DNA of 64,000 bases, taken from assembly GCA_000934385.1 (NCBI GenBank), contig KN880460.1, positions 1 through 64,000 on the forward strand, in the 5' to 3' direction. The DNA is from Cylindrobasidium torrendii FP15055 ss-10. Its lineage: Eukaryota; Basidiomycota; Agaricomycetes; Agaricales; Physalacriaceae. The first letter of the stretch is position 1; each line of letters begins with the position of its first letter. Below, one piece after another: positions 27,635-36,526 of the stretch. Below the pieces are notes generated by a model. It was not told the origin of the DNA. It saw only the letters and a program-made list of their open reading frames with translations, and ran no database searches. The translations under genes and the position numbers were made by a program.

Positions 27635-28861
27635 ATGTCCCAGAACATCCCCAAGGTTCAGAAAGTTGCTGTCGTTCCCAAGGCGGGCGGTACCATCGAA
27701 ATCAAGAACGACTGGCCCGTCACCCAGCAAAAGGACCTCAAGCCTGGAGAATGCCTCATCAAAATGGAAGCATCTGGTTCGCGCTTTCCTTGCCGTTTAA
27801 CGCGTCTTTGGGCTCACCGTCTGGTTAGGTTGCTGCCACACCGATCTCCACGCCGCCCTCGATGACTGGCCATTGAAGGCGAAGACCCCGCTCATTGGTG
27901 GCCATGAGGGTGTTGGTACCATTGTTGCCATCGGCGACCACACCGACAATTCCCCCGTCAAGCTTGGCGAGCGCGTCGGCATCAAGTGGCTCGCAGACTC
28001 TTGCCTCAACTGCGAGGACTGCCGCAAGGGCCGTGAACAGAGTCAGTTCTATGCTTTTACTCCCAAAATCCAATCTCATGACCTTTGCAGACTGCGACCA
28101 TGCCAAACTCTCTGGGTTCACCGTCGACGGTACTTTCGCCGAATACGTTGTCTCTTTCGTCCGCCATGTTACTCCCATCCCCGAGGGCTTCGACTCCAAC
28201 GCTGCTGCCTCGATTCTTTGCGCTGGTGTCACCGTCTACCGTGCCATCAAGTATTCCCGCACTGAGCAAGGCGACTTCATCGTTATCCCCGGTGCTGGCG
28301 GAGGCCTAGGACATTTGGCCGTTCAGTACGCTCGTGCTCGCGGTCTCCGTGTCATTGCCATCGATACAGGCGACCACAAGAAGAAGCTCGTTCAGTCGCT
28401 TGGTGCCGAGACGTGGATTGACTTCAAGGAGTCCAAGGATATCGTTGCCGACGTGAAGAAGGCCACGGGCGGCAAGGGCGCACACTCCGCGGTTGTCACT
28501 TCTGCGTCCAGCGGCGGATACACACAGGCGCTGGAGTATCTTCGTGCAGGCGCGACCCTCATGGCCGTTGGACTCCCCGGGGAAGCTACCCTCAACGCAT
28601 CTATCTTCTTCACGGTGTTCAGGAGCATTAGCATCATCGGCTCGTACGTTGGGAATCGCCAAGACGCGCGAGAGGCGCTGGAGCTTGCAGCTCGTGGAGT
28701 GGTTAAGGTTCATTTCGAGACTAGGGACCTTAAAGAGCTCAAGAAGTTTGTCTCCCTACTTTCTTCGATGATACCACCAACTGACGATTTATTCCAGCAC
28801 CTACGATGGGATGAGCAACGGCAAAGTGGCTGGACGCATTGTCTTCGACTTGACCAAGTAG
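27635..28861 (+). CDS. Zinc-dependent alcohol dehydrogenase, copy 2
   Basis: Four exons: 27635-27776, 27829-28041, 28091-28745, 28798-28861; 357 aa, identical in layout to copy 1. All zinc ligands (GCCHTDLH, GGHEGVG and the four structural cysteines) and the NAD loop GAGGGLGH are kept. Protein differences from copy 1 are few and mild, for example I/M in KIEASG, Q/K in SPVQLGE, RV/KA in VKRVTGG, E/V in ARGEVKV. In contrast, the introns are no longer alignable and exon 1 has about a dozen silent changes. This points to purifying selection on an old duplicate, with possible gene conversion. The role is the same NAD-linked alcohol/aldehyde interconversion. It is convergent with F-box gene 2, with 98 nt between stop codons. 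Confidence 0.93.
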
Positions 28862-28959
28862 GATAGCTCTGAGAATCTATATGTAAAACGGAATTGTACT
28901 TGTATTCTATATGTTAGCCACAATCGATTGCTGTATACACTGCATAACGTGGTATGGTA

Positions 28960-31883
28960 TTATGGCCATTTGTGTGGGCAGTCTAAGTCTTCCGAGTCGA
29001 TCCACCCGGGCCCACTATACACCTTTATCTCTGAAAATCCAGCTCGAGTCTCCAGTCGATCCACCTCTTCCATCCTCTCTCTAAACACTCTAATTCTACT
29101 CGCGTCGCTGTTTTTCACCGCGCCAAGGTCCGGCACCCAAGATACAATTGCCAACTTTTTGAGTGGCGCGTTCTTCACCCTGGATTCAATCCAATCTGCA
29201 AGGGCCGGCAGCGCCTGGGTGATGGACGGCGTCGCATGTAGCTCGAGCGTCTGTAGCGCTGGGAGCAGAATTTGGCCCTCATTGGGCATCCCCTCGTCTG
29301 AATCCCAGATGATAATTCCTGACTTTTCTCGGTAGCGTAGCTTCAAATGGATCAGCGTCGGCAGCTGGTCGAGAGCGGTTAACACTGGGACGGGTGTCGA
29401 TGTTTCGGCTAGGAAGACGAGTTCAAGGTATGTGAGGCGGCATGCACAGCGCTGGGCCATGTCACCTATGGCATCGATGTCGTGCGAGGCCAAGCTACTG
29501 GCCAAGGAGGATAGGCTGAGGCTTTCTAGTGAGGGCGTAATCATAAGCTCCAGGAGGGCGTAGATTTGTTCATCGCCAACCGAAGTCACAGTCAGCTTCT
29601 TGAGCTTTGGCATCGAAAGATTGGTTTTGTCAGGTATCTCAAAATTATCCTTTCCGCCAATATCGATGCACAGAGTCTCAAGATTATCTCGAAGTTGGGG
29701 AGTGAGTGTATCGATGTGCGTAAGGATCCCGTAGGAGTCGTTATCCTGCTGAACACGTTTCTCGTCATGCTTGATTGCGTAATGCCTCAAGGCGAGGTGC
29801 TTCACGCCGTTGGGAATCTCTACGTTGTGGAGGTGGTCGAAATTGATAGCATTGAAGGTGCGCAGGGTGGTGCTTTGCAAAAAGGCTTCGAAGAACCAGT
29901 TTACCATGTCATAGACTGGCCTGTCTGGCGCAATGTTTGCCACTGTAGCGTATACGAGCCTGGTCAACTGAGGTCCAACGGGATTCATGCGATCCAAGGC
30001 CTCCGCAGGCAGGAAAAGCGTGAGGTGTGTAATGCTATCGGCATAACATGGTAGTAAGAAGGTGATAGGGTTTAGCTCCCAGCCGCCTACGAGTCCGTCG
30101 TTGTATTGACTGCACAACCCAATCGAAACAGTCAAAGGAATGATACGCCCCGAACGCACCGTCTTCTTGAACTGGCGGGTTAATTGGCCATAGTATTTCG
30201 AGAGCTCGTTAGAATCCGGAATATTTTCCTGGCAAATGTCGATATTGATATGAGACCAAAGTTCGGGCCTCTTAATAATAACGTCGTTCCAATGGCGACA
30301 AACAAGAGCAAGATTAGGGACGGGCGACGGGATGGACTTGGTGCACAGGCTCTCAGGATATAAGTTTCTCTCTCCCGGGTCAAAGAGGTCATCCTCGACT
30401 ACATGCCGGAATATTTCTCCAAGTACTTCCACAGATAGGCGCCGGACAGGGGATAAAAGATAACGGTGCTCATCGATAGTTTGCTTGAGCCGCAAGGCTG
30501 CATCCCCATATGCTTTGATACGTGACACGATAGCATTCTGGGTGATTTTCAGCTCAGCTCGAGCCGAATGGATGTCGTTTAGCGCGGCGCTCAGTGATGC
30601 AATAGAGGCATTGATGGATGCCACCTGCGCTGCTGTTGGCTGTTCGTTCGTCGTCTGGAGAGACCCAAACTCGCGTAGCGCTGCAGAGTCAAATACAAAG
30701 CCCTCGGGCTGCGAGAAATTAGTGCGATGGTGAGGGCAAGGACAGTGTTCCACTGGGCAGGCGCGGTAGCCTTGGGCAATGCTGGCTATCCGGGCTTTAG
30801 GACTAGACGGGAACCGGTGCAGTTTGTCATCCCCATCAGTGTTGGGAGGTCTGGTGACCGACGCCGTGTCGGTCTGATTTGTCAGTAAGGTCACTGACCG
30901 ACGATCAGTGACCACGACCTCGGACGTGTCGGGCCGACGTCGGCCGACGGTCTTGGTCGCCTGGCGATCACTGACTTTATAAATGCTTTTCACCCTATAT
31001 AGACCTATATGTCGGGATTTTAGTATTGGGTCGACTGTATAGGGATCCTACCTATCACCGTTATACACTATAGTGCAAATTATCCAACAGTTTGTACAGA
31101 AAATTACAATATCTTCTTGACCATCTCATCTAAATCTAGCTCATCTGCTACTACACCACCCACTTTGGTATCCTGTAGCTTGTAGAATGCAGGTTCTTCC
31201 TCATATGAGACTCTGCTCATGACGGTGAATCTTTCCAACCAATACAACATGTCCTCTGGCTTGAACATATCACTTAATGTCAGCTTCTGGCCTAAAATGT
31301 CATCACTGTGAATATAATCAATCTCCAATTTGCTGGCAATTGATAGAGGGTTTGTCAGCCTCCATGGCAATACTGACAAGAAGATGCTCAAGTGTATGAG
31401 AGAACGAATCACCCGCTGGGAGGTACTTAAAATCATGTAAGCCAAAAAGAAGAATAACGGATAATTACAACATATGCAACAAAGGAGAAGCGGGCAATGG
31501 CACCGTATCATTATCACTATTGTCATTATCATTCTCGTCCTCGTCCATATCCACGGATGCAGGTGGCAGCAGCTGGGGCCCAAGACAGCCTAGATAATGG
31601 GAAAAGAGGCCAATTTAATTGTGAATATGTGTATTCAAAGGTTTCTATCTTAATATAATAGTGTATAAACATGTATGGCATTCCTCACTGCGATGAGATC
31701 GCCGCCGTCGCGTTAGACGCGACGTGCGCGTGCCCCACGGCATTCACCGGGTGATCGGTGATGGGTCGCGGTCGGATCCTGTCGGTCATGACCGACACTG
31801 ACCGACACACAGGTCACGGTCAGCCCAGGTCACCGGTCACACGACCTTCCAACACTGATCCCCATACCTGTGAATTTTTTCAT
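28960..31883 (-). CDS. F-box/LRR-like protein, paralogue 2 (hAT element in intron 1)
   Basis: Two exons: 31868-31883 (16 nt, ATG AAA AAA TTC ACA G) and 28960-30785; 613 aa. The intron, 30786-31867, is 1,082 nt and contains a complete 1,021-bp hAT-type element; without the element and one target copy it would be 53 nt. In the reading frame entering exon 2 from inside the element there is no ATG before the F-box, so the 16-nt exon supplies the start. N-terminal motif RACPVEHCPCPHHR, F-box (SPVRRLSVEVLGEIF ... LVCRHWNDVI), then irregular LRRs. It is the most divergent of the clustered copies, with a longer C-terminus. Whether the long intron is still spliced cannot be told from DNA. Likely an SCF substrate receptor; target unknown. 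Confidence 0.78.
30829..30836 (+). repeat. Target site duplication, left copy
   Basis: ATCCCCAT directly before the CAGTG terminus of the element; identical to 31858-31865. Confidence 0.85.
30837..30860 (+). repeat. Left terminal inverted repeat of hAT element
   Basis: Starts CAGTGTTGGGAGGTC and ends GTGACCG; 21 of 24 positions match the right end. Confidence 0.85.
31104..31583 (-). other. Open frame inside the hAT element, unassigned
   Basis: A 159-codon frame whose first third is low-complexity hydrophobic and whose last part reads like real protein (DMFKPEDMLYWLERF, VVADELDLDEMVKKIL). I recognise neither a transposase nor a host domain. It may be a captured or decayed coding fragment. 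The first codon may not be used. Confidence 0.3.
31834..31857 (-). repeat. Right terminal inverted repeat of hAT element
   Basis: On the minus strand it starts CAGTGTTGGAAGGTC and ends GTGACCG, mirroring the left end. Confidence 0.85.
31858..31865 (+). repeat. Target site duplication, right copy
   Basis: ATCCCCAT directly after the CACTG end of the element; identical to 30829-30836. Confidence 0.85.
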
Positions 31884-32217
31884 GGTGGGTAGAGAAAACG
31901 TTGTGGTAGTTGGAATCAGAAATGGCTCGCAGTGGCACAGGCTGAATCCTGATTTCAGCGCGATCGAAGACAGCACGTGCCCGGCCCGTGATCTTGACAA
32001 TGGACTTCAGAATCACGGCCCTAAGGAGCCTTATATGTAAGGCTGAAGCGCTGACCTTCCAGCGGCAAGTGGCGTCATTTGATTGCAACTTTTGTCTAGA
32101 GACAATTTGGCTTACGACCTACATCATCTAAGGACCATGGCACTCATCGCAGCGACGTCCAACGGCCGTCAGATGACAAGTCACAACAGTATCCTGCTGT
32201 CACTCAATAACCCAAGC
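31884..32217. other. F-box gene 2 promoter, F-box gene 3 3' flank
   Basis: 334 nt. The only recognised content is the shared upstream motif pair at 31961-31989. Confidence 0.4.
31961..31989 (-). promoter_or_regulatory. Shared upstream motif pair, F-box gene 2
   Basis: CGATCGA (31961-31967) and CGGCCCGT (31982-31989), spacer 14 nt, 78-106 nt upstream of the ATG. The same two words in the same order precede F-box genes 3, 4 and 5. Confidence 0.45.
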
Positions 32218-34027
32218 TCATTGAAAACCTTCCGTCTTGGAAAATTCAGCTCGAACATCTAAGCCATCCAACTTTTCCAGCCTCTCCCTAAACCACGCCA
32301 TTCTATCCGTCTCGATCTTTTCCACCGCGCCGATTTCCCGCACCCTAGAGACAATCACCACCTTCTTCAGCGGCGCGCGAGTCTCTACCCTGGCTTCGAT
32401 CCAATCTGCAAGCACCCGCAGCGCATCTGTCACGAACGGTGCCGCATCCAGCACGAGTGTCTGCAACGCTGGAAGCATAATCCGGCCATCCTTCTGCAAC
32501 TCATTGCTTCCAAGGAGCCTAATAACTCCTGATTTTGCCCGCCGGCGTATTGTCAGATGCTGCAGTTTTGGTAGCTGATAGAGGGCGGCCATCATCGGGC
32601 CAACCGACGCTTGGTTTTGGAACACAATTTTGAGCGATGTCAAAGGGCACGCGGAGCGCTCAGCCATCCCGCCTAGAGATTGGAAGTAGTGTGCAGTGAA
32701 ACTGTTTGTGCTGCCAAGCAACGAGGATAAGCTGAGATTTTCCAGTGAAGGCACAGTGATGCGCTGCAAGAGAACATATAACGGTTTGTTGCAATGCGAG
32801 ACTATGGTCAACTTCTTGAGCTTTGGCAGGGAAAGATGCGTTCCGTGAGGCAAATCGACATTGTTTCCGCCGATATCAATACACAGCGTCTCGAGACCCG
32901 TAAGAGGGGTTAGTTTACGAATCTGCGCAGGGAGGCCGTAGGAATCATCCTCCAACTGATGATGGTCCCTATTGGAGTGGGGAATGCTATGATGCCTCAA
33001 GGAGAGGTACTTCACACTAGTGGGGATGTATACGTCGTCGAGGCTGTCAAAATTGATTGCGTTGAATGTGTGCAAGGTGGTGCATTGCATAAAGGCCTTG
33101 AATCCCTCCTCCGTTTCGTCCGGTGCGGTGTTTGCCACTGTAGCGTATACGAGGCTGGTCAATTGGGGTCCAATTAAATTCATGCGCTCGAGGGCCGATG
33201 GAGGAAGGAAGAGCGTGAGGTGCGTGATTCTTGCAGCATAGGACGGGAGCAAGAACGTGATAGGATTGAGGTCGTAGTCTTCGTCTGCAGCATAACACGT
33301 CCCGATCGAGATGGTCAAAGGAAAACCTGTACGCGCTGTTCTCATGAAGTGGCGGGATAACTTGCCGTAATATTGAGAAAGGTCATCGGGCTCTGGAATG
33401 TTTTCCTCGCAAAGGTCAATATTGATATGAGACCAAAGTTTGGGTGTTCCAAGCACAACTTTGTTCCATCGTCGGCAAGTAAGGGCAAGATTTGGCACGG
33501 GCGATGGAGAATGCTGGGTGCGTAGTGCAGTGGGGTGTATAGATTGCTCAATCGGATCGAATAGTTCCTCCTCGACAACATGAGAGAATATTTCGACAAG
33601 CAATTCTACAGACAGTCGGCGAACGGGGGACAAGAGAAAGCGATGCTCATCTATGGACTGGTCGAGTTGGAGTTTTGAATCCCGGTATGATTTGATGCGT
33701 GACTCGATGATACGCCGTGTCTCCTCCAGCTCAACGAGAATCGAATGGATGCCATTGCGCGAAGTGCTCAGCGACCGAATGGAAGCAAGTATGGATGCCT
33801 CCTCCCCTGGTGTAGGCTGTTCGTTGGTGATTCTAAGTGTTCCAAACGCTTGAAGCGCTGCAGACGCGGTAGTAAAGTCGTCCGGTTCCGGAAGGTTAAT
33901 GCGGTGGTAAGGACATGGGCAATTGTCCACTGGGCAGGCCCGGTAGCCTTGGGCAATGCTGGCTGTTCGAATCATTGGTATTTAAAGAAAATGATTAAGC
34001 CATGCTCTTACATGTAGATTGGTTCAT
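32218..34027 (-). CDS. F-box/LRR-like protein, paralogue 3
   Basis: Two exons: 34012-34027 (16 nt, ATG AAC CAA TCT ACA T) and 32218-33962, with a 49-nt intron; 586 aa. A simpler start at the ATG at 33975 would lie inside that intron. The 16-nt exon is preferred because donor, branch-like CTTAAT, acceptor, phase and exon length match four paralogues. N-terminal motif RACPVDNCPCPYHR, a helical segment (EEASILASIRSL to QSIDEHRF), F-box (SPVRRLSVELLVEIF ... LTCRRWNKVV ... LWSHINIDL), then LRR-like repeats to the end. It is closely similar to paralogues 4 and 5, in the same orientation. Probable SCF substrate receptor; target unknown. Confidence 0.85.
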
Positions 34028-34400
34028 ACTGGAAGGTAGAGAAGAGTGACTGTAATGCGACAGGAGAATGGGGACACGATCGAGGATCGCGGTCTATTGC
34101 GGCCCGTAGTCCCGGCGAACACTGAGATTCTGAACGACGTTCGACCATTGCAGCAGGGCCAGAGCAGGGCTTCTTGCCGACAATTCAGATGAGCATAATC
34201 TATCAAACGTGAAGGGCATCTCGGTTTCCTTGTTGTGATGTATGCAGTAATATTGTCGGAGATGGTTGTACTTAAGCTGGGAACAGGACAGCGCGAGATG
34301 GGCAAAAGGGAACAGGCAATGTTGGCAAAGCGCACCACTGGTTTGAACTGCAAAAAGTAAGGTAACAGTATCTTGCCTCTCAGTCAACAAATCATATTCA
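34028..34400. other. F-box gene 3 promoter, F-box gene 4 3' flank
   Basis: 373 nt with the shared upstream motif pair at 34075-34107. No gene seen. Confidence 0.4.
34075..34107 (-). promoter_or_regulatory. Shared upstream motif pair, F-box gene 3
   Basis: CACGATCGAG (34075-34084) and CGGCCCGT (34100-34107), about 48-80 nt upstream of the ATG at 34027. Confidence 0.45.
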
Positions 34401-36198
34401 TTACAATCCCACCGTGGAAAATCCAGCATCAACCTCCAATCCATCCAGCTTCTCTAGCCTCTTCCTGAACCGCGCCATTCTCATTGCGTCGTTGCTTCCC
34501 AGCGCGGATAGACCTGGCACCATGGAGTTAATCACCACCTTCTCGAGCGACGCGCTATGCGCTCTAACATTGATCCAATCCGCCAGCGCCGGTAGCGGCT
34601 TTGTGATGATTGGTGTTCCTTCCAGTACAAGTGTCCGCAGCGCTGGAAGCAGCATCTCACCCTCCTTGTGCAGCCCCTTGTCCCCAAAAATCTCGACAAT
34701 TCTTGACTTTGTCCGATGGCGTATTGTCAAATGCTTCAGTGTCGAAAGCCGGTAGAGAGCAGTCAACATCGGGACGGGCGATGGTTTCGCTCTGAAGGCA
34801 AGTTCAAGGTATGTTAGACGGCATGCGGAGCGCTGAACCATGTCACCTATGGCTTGGAAGTAGTGTGCGGCGAAACTGTCTGCGCTGCCAAGCGACGAGG
34901 ATAAAGTTAGACACTCTAGTGAAGGCACAGTGATATGCTGCAAGAGGACGTATATCGGTTTATTGCAGAGCGAGGTTACGGTCAACTGTTCGAGCGCGGG
35001 CAGTGAAAGCCACATTCCGTTCAGTCTGACATCGTTTCCGCCAATATCAATGCACAATGTCGCAAGACCCTTCAGGTTGGTGAGGACGTTGATGTGCTCA
35101 GGGAGCCCGTAGGAGTCGTCCCGCAGTATATCGTAGTCCTCGTCAGAGTGGGGAATACTGTGGTGCCTCAAAGAGAGGTGCTTTACGCCAATGGGAATGT
35201 GCACATCCCTGAGTTTGTCGAAATTGATTGCATTGAATGTGCGCAGAGTAGTGCTTTGCCCGAAGGCCTCAAAAACCTCGTCCGTTTCGTCCCATACGGT
35301 GTTCACCACTGTAGCGTACACGAGGCTGGTGAAATGGGGTCCGATGGAATTCAGGCGTTCAAGGGCCTCTGGAGGTAGGAAGAGTGTTAAGTGTGTAATC
35401 CTGAAGGCATAGGACAGGAGCAGAAATGTGATAGGATTTAGGTCGTAGTTGTCGTCCGCAGCATTGCACGTCCCAATCGAGATGGTCAAAGGAGTTTCTG
35501 TACGCGCTGTTCTCGTGAAGTGGCGGGATAGCTGGCTGTAATACTGAGAAACCTCGTCGGTCTCAGGGATATTTTCGACGCAAAGGTCGATGTTGATACG
35601 GGACCACAGCTTGGGTGTTCCAAACACGACGCTATTCCATCGTTGACAAGTTAGGGCAAGATGAGGCAGAGGTGACGGGAAATGCTTGGTGCGCAGTGCA
35701 TCCGGGAGTATAGCTTGCTCAGTTGGTTCAAAGAGCTCTTCCTCGACAACATGGGAAAATATCTCGACAAGCAATTCCGCAGACAGTCGGCGAAGGGCGG
35801 ACAAGAGCAGGCGGTGCTCATCTATGGATTCCTTGATGTCAAGGGCAACTTCCTGGTATGCCTTGATACGCGGCGTAATAGCATTTCGTGTCGCTTGAAG
35901 CTCAACAATAATCGAATGTACGTCGTTGAGCGAAGTGCTAAGCGACGCAATCGAAGCAAGTATGGACGTTTCCTCCCCTGGTGTAGGTTGCTCGTTTGTC
36001 ATTCTAAGCGCGTCAAATGCTTGAAGTGCTTCAAATGCATTTCCGAAGTCTTCTGGTTCTGGGATACCAATGCGGTGGTAAGGGCAAGGACAATTCTCAG
36101 CTGGGCAGGCCTGGTAGCTTTGTACAATGTTAACTGCTTGGGTCATTGAGGTTTGATGGAGTGAATGATGAAATTTTGTGACCTGTAGATTCTGCCAT
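34401..36198 (-). CDS. F-box/LRR-like protein, paralogue 4
   Basis: Two exons: 36183-36198 (ATG GCA GAA TCT ACA G) and 34401-36133, with a 49-nt intron; 582 aa. An in-frame ATG at 36145 falls inside the intron and is rejected for the same reasons as in paralogue 3. N-terminal motif QACPAENCPCPYHR, helical segment, F-box (SALRRLSAELLVEIF ... LTCQRWNSVV), LRR-like remainder with recurring LETLCIDIGG-type strands (here LATLCIDIGG). It sits in the middle of the three-gene tandem. Probable SCF substrate receptor. Confidence 0.85.
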
Positions 36199-36526
36199 AG
36201 TAGGAGATGGTGGGCAGAGAAGATATTATGTGACACTGGGAGAATGAGGGAGAGTGGCTTGCCACGATCGAGTCCATTGCGGCCTATCGGCCCGAAGCTC
36301 CCTACCAAAATTACAGCCAACGCTTGAAAGGCTTGGAGAGCATTTCAATGTCATTATTGCAACCAAATTCTAGGAAGTTATCTAGGTTACTCATACGTGC
36401 ATGGCCAATCTACGAACATTAACCTAGGGGCTGAAAAGCATCAAACGACGTTCGCAATGTGCACAATGGCTATCGAACTCCGAGTACCGCGCCTTTTCGA
36501 ATAGCAATATACGGCTTGTTGGTCAG
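36199..36526. other. F-box gene 4 promoter, F-box gene 5 3' flank
   Basis: 328 nt with the shared upstream motif pair at 36263-36295. No gene seen. Confidence 0.4.
36263..36295 (-). promoter_or_regulatory. Shared upstream motif pair, F-box gene 4
   Basis: CACGATCGAG (36263-36272) and CGGCCCGA (36288-36295), about 65-97 nt upstream of the ATG at 36198. Confidence 0.45.

Larger units (their letters stand above)
30837..31857. mobile_element. Non-autonomous hAT-type DNA transposon
   Basis: 1,021 bp bounded by terminal inverted repeats that begin CAGTGTTGG; the outer 24 nt match at 21 positions (30837-30860 against 31834-31857 reversed). It is flanked by the perfect 8-bp duplication ATCCCCAT. 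CAGTG/CAGGG ends plus 8-bp duplications are diagnostic of the hAT superfamily. Subterminal regions are packed with GTGACC, GACCGAC and TCGGTC units in both orientations, as expected for transposase-binding sites. No hAT transposase domain is recognisable, so it probably depends on a transposase elsewhere. It interrupts the first intron of F-box gene 2 just after the donor GT. Confidence 0.88.

Noticed and set aside
30786..30993. N-terminal extension of F-box gene 2 reading out of the transposon
   Set aside because: It contains no ATG in frame, has transposon subterminal sequence, and is explained by intron sequence before the acceptor at 30786.
31104..31583. Open frame in the hAT element as a transposase
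   Set aside because: No hAT dimerisation domain, zinc finger or catalytic motif is visible, so it is reported only as an unassigned frame.
33963..33975. Start of F-box gene 3 at the ATG at 33975 without an intron
   Set aside because: The ATG lies in a 49-nt intron whose upstream 16-nt exon matches the other four paralogues.
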